Source of the DNA: Paraburkholderia sp. D15 | GTDB lineage: Bacteria > Pseudomonadota > Gammaproteobacteria > Burkholderiales > Burkholderiaceae | Length of the DNA: 64,000 nt | Direction of reading: 5' to 3' | NCBI RefSeq assembly: GCF_029910215.1 | Contig: NZ_CP110395.1 | Span: 3,224,001 to 3,288,000 of the forward strand | In this document: piece by piece, positions 50,724-58,695 of the stretch | Numbering within the stretch: the first letter of the stretch is position 1 | Layout of the letters: each line of letters opens with the position of its first letter | Program-made: the position numbers and the translations under genes | Notes under the pieces: model-generated | Told to the model about the DNA's origin: nothing | The model's database searches: none | The model's input: the letters and a program-made list of their open reading frames with translations, nothing else

Positions 50724-51245
50724 TCACACCGAACGCATCCACACGTGTGGAATGTCGTCTTCGATGTGAATATCCGATACCGGCGTAAAACCGAACGCGC
50801 CGTAAAAGCCTTGTAGATGCGCCTGTGCATGCAGACGGATCGGCGTGCCGGGCCACTGCGCGCGGATGTGCTCGAGCGTGCGCGCGAGCATCGCGTTACC
50901 CAGGCCGATGCCGCGAAACGGCGCGGTAGTCAGCACGCGGCCGATGCGGATATCCGTGTCTTCACTGTCGGGCAGCAGTACGCGCAGATAGCCCGCAAGC
51001 GGCGGACGCCCAGTGTTGTTCGCGTCATCACCCGGGCCGTAGGCCAGCAGATGCCACGCGTCCAGATCGAGCCCGTCGATGTCGCCGTACAGGCAATTCT
51101 GCTCGATGACGAACACCGCGCTACGCGCCGCCAGCATCGCATAGACTTCGATGGGATCAAGACGCTCGAATGGCTTCCAGCGCCAGTCGAGTTGGGCCAG
51201 CCGCTCGGCGGCGCCCGGCTGCGAGGATTGTTTCGATTCGGTCAT
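50724..51245 (-). CDS. GNAT acetyltransferase, ElaA-like
   Basis: A 173-residue GNAT protein with ElaA features: VYAMLAARSAVFVIEQNCLYGDIDGLDLDAWHLL, acetyl-CoA-binding RIGRVLTTAPFRGIGLGNAMLARTLEHI, and the ending QAHLQGFYGAFGFTPVSDIHIEDDIPHVWMR. ElaA's physiological substrate is unknown. Start ATG 51245 fits the conserved region; 14 further codons upstream are open but not conserved. Convergent with the CtaG gene. Confidence 0.9.
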   Translation of the reverse strand: MTESKQSSQPGAAERLAQLDWRWKPFERLDPIEVYAMLAARSAVFVIEQNCLYGDIDGLDLDAWHLLAYGPGDDANNTGRPPLAGYLRVLLPDSEDTDIRIGRVLTTAPFRGIGLGNAMLARTLEHIRAQWPGTPIRLHAQAHLQGFYGAFGFTPVSDIHIEDDIPHVWMRSV

Positions 51246-51353
51246 GACAACGCTTCGAGAAATAGCCGGCCGACGATGGCACGGCAATCCCCGATTATGC
51301 CGCGCCCGGCAGTCCCACGCGAATCGTCCGACGCCTCACGCATTCAACGACGT

Positions 51354-52337
51354 TCAGTTGCGCTGATGCGCGGCGCGCGCCTTCGATGCCTGCTTGTGGC
51401 TGTACATTGCCGCATCGGCGGCGGCCAGCAATTCGGCAATCGAAGGATGCCGTGCCGGCTCGTACTGAATCTGCCCAACGCTGTAGCGAATCTGATAGCC
51501 GCGCTTGTCGTCGGCATTGCGCGCATCGAGCAGATGCGTCAGACGCTGCGTGACTTCGTGCGTTTCGGCGCTGGTCGAGTTGGTGAGCAGCGCGACGAAT
51601 TCGTCGCCGCCCAGCCGGCCGATCACGTCGCTTTCGCGCAGCGCCGTGCGCAACACGTCGGCGAAGGCGGTCAGCGCGCGGTCGCCCTCGGCGTGACCGT
51701 GCGTGTCGTTGATCTGCTTGAAGTCGTTCAGATCGAAGAACAGCAGCGAGGCCGGTTTGTCCAGCCGCTTGCAGACGTTCAACGCATGCTGCGCGAGCGC
51801 TTCGAAACCGCGCCGGTTGGAGAGCAGCGTGAGGTCGTCGAGCGTGGCGAGCTGCACCGCCGCCAGTTCCTGTTCCGCCATGCGCGCAAGGTCGCGCAGC
51901 AGCGCCTGTTCCTCGTCGTCGAGACCGCGCGGCTTGACGTCGATCAGACAGAGCGTGCCGAGCTTGCTGCCGTTGGGCACCGTCAACGGACAGCCGGCAT
52001 AGAAGCGGATGTTCGGACTGTCCTTGACCAGCGGATTATCGTGGAAGCGCGCATCGGCAAGCGCGTCGGGCACCAGCAGGATGTCGTCGCCGAGGATCGC
52101 GTGGCCGCAAAAGGAAATGTCGCGCGACGTTTCGCTCGCCGTCAGCCCCACGCAGGACTTGAACCACTGACGGTCCGCGTCCACCAGACTCACCAGCGCG
52201 ATCGGCACGCCGAACAGCCGCTTCGCGAGCCGCGTCAGCCGGTCGAAACGCTCTTCGGGCGAAGTGTCGAGGATATGCAGCGCGCGTAAGGTGTCGAGAC
52301 GCGCGCTTTCGTTGCTGGGTATCGGCGGAACATGCAT
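51354..52337 (-). CDS. GAF-GGDEF diguanylate cyclase
   Basis: A 327-residue cytosolic protein. The GAF domain (about residues 20-155) has PIALVSLVDADRQWFKSCVGL, SFCGHAIL and FYAGCPLTVPNGSKLGTLCLID. The GGDEF domain has FFDLNDFKQINDTHGHAEGDRAL and an intact active site GRLGGDEF; RESD five residues before it forms an RxxD product-inhibition site. It should make cyclic di-GMP in response to a GAF ligand. A hexamer repeat lies about 110 bases upstream of the start, between this gene and the TraB gene. Confidence 0.93.
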   Translation of the reverse strand: MHVPPIPSNESARLDTLRALHILDTSPEERFDRLTRLAKRLFGVPIALVSLVDADRQWFKSCVGLTASETSRDISFCGHAILGDDILLVPDALADARFHDNPLVKDSPNIRFYAGCPLTVPNGSKLGTLCLIDVKPRGLDDEEQALLRDLARMAEQELAAVQLATLDDLTLLSNRRGFEALAQHALNVCKRLDKPASLLFFDLNDFKQINDTHGHAEGDRALTAFADVLRTALRESDVIGRLGGDEFVALLTNSTSAETHEVTQRLTHLLDARNADDKRGYQIRYSVGQIQYEPARHPSIAELLAAADAAMYSHKQASKARAAHQRN

Positions 52338-52445
52338 GTCGTATGTCCTTTGGCCATCACGGTGGCCTCGATGATAGGCACGTAGTTTATAGCGGCATAG
52401 CGGCAATCTTTGCAATGGGATTGAGCCTGGGGCGGGGAGTTCCGC

Positions 52446-52545
52446 TTGCGGTTGCGGTTGCGGTTGCGGTTGCGGTTGCGGTTGCGGTTGCGGTTGCGGT
52501 TGCGGTTGCGGTTGCGGTTGCGGTTGCGGTTGCGGTTGCGGTTGC
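52446..52545. repeat. tandem hexamer repeat, 16.7 copies
   Basis: Sixteen perfect copies of TTGCGG (52446-52541) plus a partial TTGC, with no interruptions. It lies between the TraB stop (52557) and the GGDEF start (52337), inside the probable promoter/leader of the cyclase gene. A multiple of three, so open frames through it read Ala-Thr or Leu-Arg repeats; these are not real genes. Confidence 0.97.
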
Positions 52546-52556
52546 CTCGCGCGTTT

Positions 52557-53318
52557 TTATGCCGCGTCGTCCGGCACCGGCTCGAACGGGTGCGCGAGGC
52601 AGTCGAGCAGGTTGTTCGGGCCGCACAGGTGCAGCGCCCCGACCACCACCAGGGTTCGCTCGGGCCGCGCGAGCAAACTTGTCAGACGCGCCGCCCATGC
52701 GCGGTTGCGGGCGTCGAGGATCGCCTCGCGGATGCCGGGCAGATTGAACATCGGCGACTCGAGCGCGATGCGGTGGATGGCCGGCAAGTCGCCTTCGAGC
52801 CATGCCGCATGCATTCGTTCGAGCGTGCGCTGTGGCTCCGCGAGATCGGTCATCAGCAAGGCCAGGGCGGCGCCGATCGCGTCGAGCGGGATCGTGTCGA
52901 GCGAAGCCGCCACTTCCTCCGCGGTTTCCAGATACTGGTACGGCTTGCCCTGCGTGAGCGCCGAGCGCAACAGACGCGGCTCGACGCCTTCGACGACCTG
53001 CTGGAACAGCGTCGGCGCGACGATCATCGCGGCCCATGGACGCAGGCCGGCGAGCGGTGCGAGTGAACCGCCGGCGGGCCAGACGGCATTCAGGTGCTGC
53101 CAGGCGTCGGGCGGCAGGAATGGGCGCAGTCGGTCTGCGCTGCCCTGCTCGTTCGCGCTCAGCAATGGCAGGATGGTCGGCGGGTCGGACTCGAAGACGA
53201 GCGTGTCCGCCCAGTCGTAGGCCTCGGCGATCCACGGCGGCGTGCGGCGGCTCGTCGTGGGAAACAGATGCATCGAGCCGAGCAGGCGGAGGTGGGTGCC
53301 GGTGAGGTGGAGGTACAT
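52557..53318 (-). CDS. TraB/GumN family protein
   Basis: About 253 residues with the two GxxH motifs that define the family: LLGSMHLF near the N-terminus and VVGALHLCG near the C-terminus, plus the conserved acidic FESD. Homologues are metal-dependent, sometimes protease-like (Tiki), but bacterial roles are undefined. There is no clear signal peptide. ATG 53318 and GTG 53348 are both possible starts; neither has a good ribosome site. The hexamer repeat follows the stop after 11 bases. Confidence 0.85.
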   Translation of the reverse strand: MYLHLTGTHLRLLGSMHLFPTTSRRTPPWIAEAYDWADTLVFESDPPTILPLLSANEQGSADRLRPFLPPDAWQHLNAVWPAGGSLAPLAGLRPWAAMIVAPTLFQQVVEGVEPRLLRSALTQGKPYQYLETAEEVAASLDTIPLDAIGAALALLMTDLAEPQRTLERMHAAWLEGDLPAIHRIALESPMFNLPGIREAILDARNRAWAARLTSLLARPERTLVVVGALHLCGPNNLLDCLAHPFEPVPDDAA

Positions 53319-53388
53319 GCGGGTTGGAGTGATGACAGACGAAGACACCGGGCGGTCAGCGATCAGCGATCAACGACACGCGTGCCGC

Positions 53389-53787
53389 TCAATCGGCGGT
53401 ACGCAACGATATGCTGGTAGCGCCGACGCCTCGCCAGGCAGTCCGGACGGTGGCCAGCACGAACACGAGAAAGACGATCTGCGAAACGAACAGGTCCATC
53501 CGGATCGGATGATGTTGCGCGAACCATGCATTGTGCGCCACATCCGTCACGATGACGGCGACGCAGAGAATCAGGCCGGTTGCGGGTGCGATGAGGAGGA
53601 GTAGCGCGGTCAGCGGGTCGATGAAGAGCAGCGAGGTCCAGTAGACGCGCGTGAGCGGCGCGGCGCCGCCGTAGTCCCATGTGAGGCCGTGGGTGAGTGC
53701 GACTTGCAGATGAGTCCAGGTGGCGCCGCACAGGCAGAGCGCGTAGATCACGCGGAGGGAGAGGGAGCGGCGGTGGATGGCTTGCAT
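53389..53787 (-). CDS. small four-helix membrane protein
   Basis: A 132-residue protein with four hydrophobic segments: SLRVIYALCLCGATWTHLQVAL, TSLLFIDPLTALLLLIAPATGLILCVAVIVTD (two) and LFVSQIVFLVFVLATVRTAW. WTHLQVALTHGLTWDYGGAAPLTRVYWTSLLFIDPLTALLL looks conserved-protein-like, but I do not recognise the family. It lies 87 bases downstream of the accessory operon and could belong to it or to the host chromosome. Confidence 0.7.
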   Translation of the reverse strand: MQAIHRRSLSLRVIYALCLCGATWTHLQVALTHGLTWDYGGAAPLTRVYWTSLLFIDPLTALLLLIAPATGLILCVAVIVTDVAHNAWFAQHHPIRMDLFVSQIVFLVFVLATVRTAWRGVGATSISLRTAD

Positions 53788-53874
53788 GGCATCACATCAT
53801 AGTAAAAGAAGGCTTCGAAGTGCAGCCCCCGCACTACGCCCCCCTCGCCGCCACTCGACATCGAACGCCGCTGG

Positions 53875-54993
53875 TCAGGGATTGACCGCGACCGGGGGCG
53901 GTTTGCCTGAGTCGAATGCCTGCTGGAATGTTGGCCATAACCCCTCTCCCCACTCCTGCATCTTTGCCAGGTAAGCCATTTTGTCCGGAAAACGCGGCGC
54001 GTTCGGCGCGTGCCAATCCGATTCACGCGCGGACAGCGCCGTGCTCGCGGTGATCCCTTCAATCTCGGGATCAAACAGATACGACACCTCGAGCACACCC
54101 CATGTTTCGGCGCGCGTGAATCGTATGTCCACGAAGTCCTGAGGATAGTCGACGCCTTTCGCGGCCAGGTCGCCGCCCGCGGCCCGGTCCAATCCGGAAA
54201 TCTTCGTCGCGCGATCGGCCCACTGCTGTAAAGGCGGCGTGAAGTAATTGCTGATCAGCCAGCATGCCTGATGTCCGTAAGGTGTGACCGAGTCAAGGAC
54301 GAGGTGATTCAGGTTGGGATTGCCGGTTGTGCACCCGGTCGCCGCAGGAAAGCCCGCCCCGGGTTGTTCGCTACTATGCAGAGCGAACAGACGGATCGCG
54401 CCGACAAGCCGCTTATGTTCGATCCGTCCGAGAAAATAAGCGACGCCGGACGCACCGCGCATCCGGATACTGCTATTGGACAGCACCGCCCATTGCCCCG
54501 GCGGGAGCGGCACGTTGAATCCATCCGCGGCGATCGACTGGCGATACGTACGCCCGACGAAAGCGCGATCCAGACCGGAAGGATCGCTGCCGCCGGCTGC
54601 GTTCGGCGTCGCCATCGAAATCTGCGCAGTCACGGGCGGCTTGACCGCCGGACCCGGCGCGGCGGCTAGCGTCGCTACGCCGCTCTTGCGCCCGCTCGCC
54701 GCCTGTTTTGGCGCGGCATTGACGGGTGCCTGATCCGGGGTTGCGGCAATCCTCTTTCCGACCGGTGCCGGGTTGGATGCCGGCATTGCCTGCGCCACGA
54801 CCGCTTTTTGCTGCGACGTGTAGCTGACGGCCTCCGGCATGGGTGGCAATGGCTGAACGGCAGGCACGCGCCACTTCGGCGGGAAGCACACGACGGCGGC
54901 CGACAGCAGAACGGCCGCCGACACCGATAGCCGCCACAATGGCGCGCGCGTCCACAGGTTCTGACCATCCGTCTCGGGGAGATTCGCGCTCAT
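53875..54993 (-). CDS. single-pass membrane protein of accessory operon, third gene
   Basis: A 372-residue protein of no recognised family. A cytosolic start of about 19 residues, one membrane helix (about 20-38, WRLSVSAAVLLSAAVVCF), a Pro/Ala/Lys-rich linker to about 135, then a compact domain predicted to lie in the periplasm. Four cysteines occur, two of them close in GCTTGNPNLNH and QACWLISNYF and possibly able to form a disulfide. Its ATG overlaps the stop of the Clp-like ATPase gene (ATGA). Likely a periplasmic partner of that ATPase; its role is unknown. Confidence 0.7.
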   Translation of the reverse strand: MSANLPETDGQNLWTRAPLWRLSVSAAVLLSAAVVCFPPKWRVPAVQPLPPMPEAVSYTSQQKAVVAQAMPASNPAPVGKRIAATPDQAPVNAAPKQAASGRKSGVATLAAAPGPAVKPPVTAQISMATPNAAGGSDPSGLDRAFVGRTYRQSIAADGFNVPLPPGQWAVLSNSSIRMRGASGVAYFLGRIEHKRLVGAIRLFALHSSEQPGAGFPAATGCTTGNPNLNHLVLDSVTPYGHQACWLISNYFTPPLQQWADRATKISGLDRAAGGDLAAKGVDYPQDFVDIRFTRAETWGVLEVSYLFDPEIEGITASTALSARESDWHAPNAPRFPDKMAYLAKMQEWGEGLWPTFQQAFDSGKPPPVAVNP

Positions 54994-56243
54994 CGTTCCG
55001 GCCTCGCGACTACGCCGCCCTCCGACGACACGAGCGTGACCTTGCTATGACCCTGCTGCCGCGCATCGATCAGCGTGTCAGCCAGCGATTCTTCGACCGC
55101 GCGCACGAGATCGCGTGACGAGGCGCCGGAGCCCATACGCTGCTGGCGCCGCATCATGTCGAGCAGAATGTCCGGGTCAATGCCTTCGTCGGCGACGTCG
55201 AGACCGTAGCTCTTGATCATCGCCTCGATTTCCAGCGCGGCGACGCGCGCGATATCGAGCCCGGAAAGCGACTTGAAGACGAAAATCCGATCGAGCCGGT
55301 TCAGGACCTCGGGCGCAAAGCCCGCTTCGCGAAGCGCATTCGTGGACGACCGCCGAAGTTCATCCGCATCGTTGGCGAACGTCACGCTCAACGTCTGCAA
55401 ATCGTCCGTTGCGGCATTCGTGGTGAGTATGAAAATGGCGCGCGTGGTTGAAATTTGCCGACCATCGGATGCTTCGGTGACGAACCCGTCATTCCAGGCG
55501 GTCAGGAAGTTCTTGTGAATCTCCGGGTGCGCTTTCTCGATTTCGTCCAGCAGAACGACGGCATCGGGCGTATCGCGCAGTGCGGCCGTGAGCTTGCCGT
55601 AGCTGTTGGAGCCGACATAACCCTTGGAGGCGCCGAACAGTTGCGTCGCGGCGTGTGCACCGCTCGAAAACTGCGTCATGTCGAAATGCAGGAGACGACG
55701 CCCCAGCTCTGCCGCGAGGCATTTGGCCAGATAGGTTTTGCCGGTACCCGGAGGACCTGCCAGAATGAAAACGCCAACCGGTTTGTTGCGCTGTCTGAGC
55801 GCCAGCCTGCGCCGGATTTGCGACGCCATGTCGTCACAGACTGCGTCCTGTCCGATGACCTTGGCTTTCAGCGCATCGGCGAGTTTCTCTGCGTCGATGA
55901 CCTGCGGCTCCGGCTCCTGAGCCAGCTTCTGTTCAAGCGCGCGCCGATTCGTGAGTCTGTCAAGTGCGTCCATTAACCACCCTTCTTTCTTGTCGCCTGA
56001 TTGTTTACTTCGCTGCCGATCATGGAAAAAACCCGCGAAGGTGATAAGCCACAACACGACCGCCCCCACGAACACACCCCACGCGTAATCGTGGAGAAAA
56101 GCCGCGACGACCCCGGTGAGACGGCCGAGATAGGCGTGATCGGGACTGTGCTGCAACAGAAACTGAGCCGCCGCCACGCAAGCCATGACGACAAAAGCCA
56201 AAGGCGCAAAACGGGCCGCGATAGAGTTCAACCAACGCATCAT
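54990..56243 (-). CDS. membrane-anchored Clp/Hsp100-type AAA+ ATPase
   Basis: A 417-residue protein. Two N-terminal helices (about 12-30 and 54-73) are followed by a single AAA+ module like the second (D2) ring of ClpA/ClpB: KVIGQDAVCDDMASQIRRRL, Walker A GPPGTGKT (163-170), pore loop KGYVG with Tyr209, Walker B VVLLDEIEKAHPEI (229-242), sensor 1 TTNAA, arginine finger in PEVLNRLDRIFVF (Arg316) and a sensor-2-like GASSRDLVRAV. No N-domain, no D1 ring and no obvious ClpP-binding loop. All ATPase residues look intact, so it should remodel or unfold a substrate at the membrane. ATG 56243 overlaps the previous stop (ATGA). Confidence 0.85.
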   Translation of the reverse strand: MMRWLNSIAARFAPLAFVVMACVAAAQFLLQHSPDHAYLGRLTGVVAAFLHDYAWGVFVGAVVLWLITFAGFFHDRQRSKQSGDKKEGWLMDALDRLTNRRALEQKLAQEPEPQVIDAEKLADALKAKVIGQDAVCDDMASQIRRRLALRQRNKPVGVFILAGPPGTGKTYLAKCLAAELGRRLLHFDMTQFSSGAHAATQLFGASKGYVGSNSYGKLTAALRDTPDAVVLLDEIEKAHPEIHKNFLTAWNDGFVTEASDGRQISTTRAIFILTTNAATDDLQTLSVTFANDADELRRSSTNALREAGFAPEVLNRLDRIFVFKSLSGLDIARVAALEIEAMIKSYGLDVADEGIDPDILLDMMRRQQRMGSGASSRDLVRAVEESLADTLIDARQQGHSKVTLVSSEGGVVARPER

Positions 56244-57016
56244 TTCGTCCTGACATTCAGCGTCAGCACCTGGCCGACGCTCATTATCGGAAGCACAGCC
56301 TGAGCCGCCCCCGAAGCGAGGCCGACGGTAATGCCCCCGCCGTCGCCATCTCTCACGCCCACGATGTGGATTTGTCCATTCGCCGGAACCGGCACCGCGA
56401 ACGTGGTGCCTCGATTGGTCAACGTCACCGTTCTCGAATAGCCTGCACTTTCGATACGAACGACATCGCCGTCTTCGACGTCCGTGTCCCACAGACGCAC
56501 CCATGCCAAAGTCAGTTGCGCGGCGTTAGCAGCCGCAGCCGGCGCCGGCATCGGTGCCGGCGATGCGGCGTGGCCGGACTGGACCGCGTGGGCCGCGACG
56601 TTGGGCAATGTCGCGGCCTTGTCGTTTTCCGCAGACGCGGCAGTTGCGCTTGCGTGCGTGTCTCCGACCGACGCGTTGCCTGAAGTGACGCCGGTTTCCG
56701 CCGCGAGCCTGGCTCGCTCAGGCGGCGCAAGATGCATGGCGTCGAGCGCGGCTGCCATGTCCTTACTATCGACGGTCGATACCTGCAATTCGTGAAGCGA
56801 ATTGAACGCCGCGATGCGCGCATTTCGATCAGACGCGCTGACCGAGTCGCCTGAGTAGGCGGCAAATAAAGGATTTCCGGAGGTATAGAACGCACCCGCC
56901 GTAATCAGGCCTGCGAACGCTACTGTTGCGAGTACAGACCTGGCGAGAGTTGAGGTGCGTTTGCTCTGTTTTTCCGCCTGCGGCCCGCTTTGAACGTCTG
57001 GTTTTTCCAAGCCCAT
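56240..57016 (-). CDS. single-pass membrane protein of accessory operon, first gene
   Basis: A 258-residue protein of no recognised family. A basic cytosolic start (EKQSKRTSTLAR), one helix at about 26-46 (SVLATVAFAGLITAGAF), a low-complexity Ala/Ser/Pro region to about 165 and a beta-rich C-terminal domain (167-258) beginning LTLAWVRLWDTDVEDGDVVRIES, possibly an immunoglobulin-like sandwich. First gene of the three-gene operon; its stop overlaps the ATPase start. Upstream lie about 280 AT-rich bases with the probable promoter and no other gene. Confidence 0.7.
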   Translation of the reverse strand: MGLEKPDVQSGPQAEKQSKRTSTLARSVLATVAFAGLITAGAFYTSGNPLFAAYSGDSVSASDRNARIAAFNSLHELQVSTVDSKDMAAALDAMHLAPPERARLAAETGVTSGNASVGDTHASATAASAENDKAATLPNVAAHAVQSGHAASPAPMPAPAAAANAAQLTLAWVRLWDTDVEDGDVVRIESAGYSRTVTLTNRGTTFAVPVPANGQIHIVGVRDGDGGGITVGLASGAAQAVLPIMSVGQVLTLNVRTK

Positions 57017-57296
57017 TTGCGAACGTGACCCCGTGAATATTTTTTACTCAGGTCCGGCGATTTTCTCTAATGCTAACCGGCCGGCTCGGCCAGAGAATAA
57101 CTTGAATTGTGAAGCGTGGGAACTTGAATCGGAATCTGCAGTGGGACTTGGCGAATGGGAAGCCGGACACATCATTGAGCGCGTAATTATCGGTAATAAA
57201 AAGCGATCCAATTGTTGAATCAAAGTCACATAGTCAGATTAATTTTTCATTACGTTTTACCAATTACGAAATCAATTCAAAGGAAAATTGAAAGCA

Positions 57297-57760
57297 TTAT
57301 TTCGCAGCACTGCACAGCAGCCTGCGCAACTGTTCCGGCGCTGGATAACTCAGGGCCGGCCCGGTAATAAGATAGGTCGACTGGTTCGATGAACTCATGA
57401 CATTCTGGGCTCCGCTGACAGTGACCGTTGCTTGTCCGTCACCAAAGTGGAAAGACCATCGCATATGGCCATTGGGAGCCGGATCGATAAGAATCCCGAA
57501 CGAATCGTTTTCGCCAGCGACGGTTTGGTCAACCCGCTCGGCGCGTGGCAATATCCCGCACGTCAAGGTGCGTCCCTGCAATCCCGCATTGGTCGCTGTT
57601 TCTGCTGCCAGAAGATAGCATCCGCTGCCGATGGAATTCGGACCTTCACCCTTTTTGTCCAGTCGCAGACTGTTTTGGTGGGTAGATCGACTACGTCAGT
57701 AATGGAAACGTTAGCGGCTGACTACGCGTCAGAGCAAGATAGCAGCCGTTGAATATTCAC
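57297..57760 (-). pseudogene. decayed gene fragment upstream of the accessory operon
   Basis: A frame open to the stop at 57297 reads protein-like (DSFGILIDPAPNGHMRWSFH, LITGPALSYPAPEQLRRLLC) but has no good start. At an AAAAA run near 57670 the protein-like sequence moves to another frame (VSITDVVDLPTKTVCDWTK), which itself meets an in-frame TAG about 20 codons further upstream. This suggests a gene broken by a frameshift and a stop. Family unknown; the Cys pairs (TVCDW, GCYLL, LTCG) suggest an exported protein. Same strand as the operon. Confidence 0.45.
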
Positions 57761-57997
57761 CGCTACCTGGAGTTCACATTTTTTGGTCGCCACAGTGAAT
57801 TGAACTGCACGTTATCGACCTGTGTAAGTTCGCCGACCACGTGTGACGAACGAGAAGTAAATAGCGCCAGCCTCCTCGTTGCCGACTGCGCTCGCATGTC
57901 AATCGATATGGCGATCGGCACGATGCGTCAGCGCTCCGGAGGTGACGCCGCAGCGGGCAGTGACGATCGATTGGACGAGTGACGCTCTCGATCCAGC
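57761..57997. other. intergenic remainder of the accessory patch
   Basis: No convincing gene. Short frames on both strands lack ribosome sites. Upstream parts of the decayed gene may extend into it. Confidence 0.4.
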
Positions 57998-58034
57998 AAA
58001 AGAAAAAGCCCCGACAAGTCGGGGCTTTTTCTTT
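57998..58034. terminator. terminator beside tRNA-Cys
   Basis: Near-perfect stem AAAGAAAAAGCCCCGACA / GTCGGGGCTTTTTCTTT with almost no loop, T-rich in both directions; it ends tRNA-Cys transcription on the minus strand. Confidence 0.93.
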
Positions 58035-58046
58035 ACATCGAACTTC

Positions 58047-58120
58047 TGGAGGCGCGAGCCGGAGTCGAACCGGCCTAAACGGCTTTGCAGGCCGCTGCAT
58101 AACCGCTTTGCTATCGCGCC
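58047..58120 (-). tRNA. tRNA-Cys (anticodon GCA)
   Basis: A 74-base cloverleaf on the minus strand: acceptor GGCGCGA/TCGCGCC, anticodon loop CTGCAAA reading GCA, T-arm CCGGTTCGACTCCGG, discriminator T typical of tRNA-Cys, encoded CCA. Its 3' end faces the accessory patch. Confidence 0.97.
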
Positions 58121-58207
58121 GCAAGCGGACTGGAATCTAGCTGCAGATTCGCAGATTTGTCGGATGGGCACTGGCCAAACCAGCGTGGCGAAAACCGCCA
58201 ACCCATC

Positions 58208-58234
58208 AAACAAAAAGGGAAGCCTGGCTTCCCC
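58208..58234 (-). terminator. terminator after the tRNA-Gly pair
   Basis: GGGAAGCC/GGCTTCCC stem, followed on the minus strand by TTTTTGTTTG. Confidence 0.8.
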
Positions 58235-58241
58235 TGATGTA

Positions 58242-58317
58242 TGGAGCGGGAGACGAGGCTCGAACTCGCGACCTCAACCTTGGCAAGGTTGCGCTCTACC
58301 AACTGAGCTACTCCCGC
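58242..58317 (-). tRNA. tRNA-Gly (anticodon GCC), copy 1
   Basis: A 76-base cloverleaf: acceptor GCGGGAG/CTCCCGC, D-arm GCTCAGTTGGTAGAGC, anticodon loop TTGCCAA reading GCC, T-arm GCGAGTTCGAGCCTCGT, encoded CCA. Identical in sequence to the second copy. Confidence 0.97.
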
Positions 58318-58381
58318 ATTGAACTGCTTCACAACGCGCTGCACTTTTACTTCGCCAAACAACGCATTGCTTCAAAAATTT

Positions 58382-58457
58382 TGGAGCGGGAGACGAGGCT
58401 CGAACTCGCGACCTCAACCTTGGCAAGGTTGCGCTCTACCAACTGAGCTACTCCCGC
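58382..58457 (-). tRNA. tRNA-Gly (anticodon GCC), copy 2
   Basis: Base-for-base identical to the copy at 58242-58317, separated from it by 64 bases. Order pgsA, tRNA-Gly, tRNA-Gly, tRNA-Cys on the minus strand parallels the E. coli pgsA-glyW-cysT cluster. Confidence 0.97.
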
Positions 58458-58695
58458 TTTGTGCTGCTAATGCCGTACTACTTATGCCCTACTGACTGCA
58501 ACACCTTCTTACTGCCGCCGACGCTTCGTACTGCGTGCATCGGAGAAACGAGATTATGGAGAAACGACTGAAACGTGTCAACCCCCTTTGCGAATCTCTT
58601 TTAACGAAAAGATTTCTCTCATCAACCGGCAACGCGCAGCATGTCGCATCGCTTGCGGGAGGAGCGCAAGGACGCTCGCGAAAAACCCAAAAGAA

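Noticed and set aside
52387..53235. Frame ending in a long Ala-Thr repeat near the TraB gene
   Set aside because: Read through the hexamer repeat in the wrong frame; the TraB frame has both GxxH motifs.
57033..57218. 61-codon + strand ORF upstream of the Clp-like operon
   Set aside because: Overlaps the probable operon promoter; no ribosome site and no similarity recognised.
58047..58120. Prophage or ICE attachment site at tRNA-Cys
   Set aside because: No integrase gene and no second copy of the tRNA 3' end found by eye; kept only as a hypothesis.
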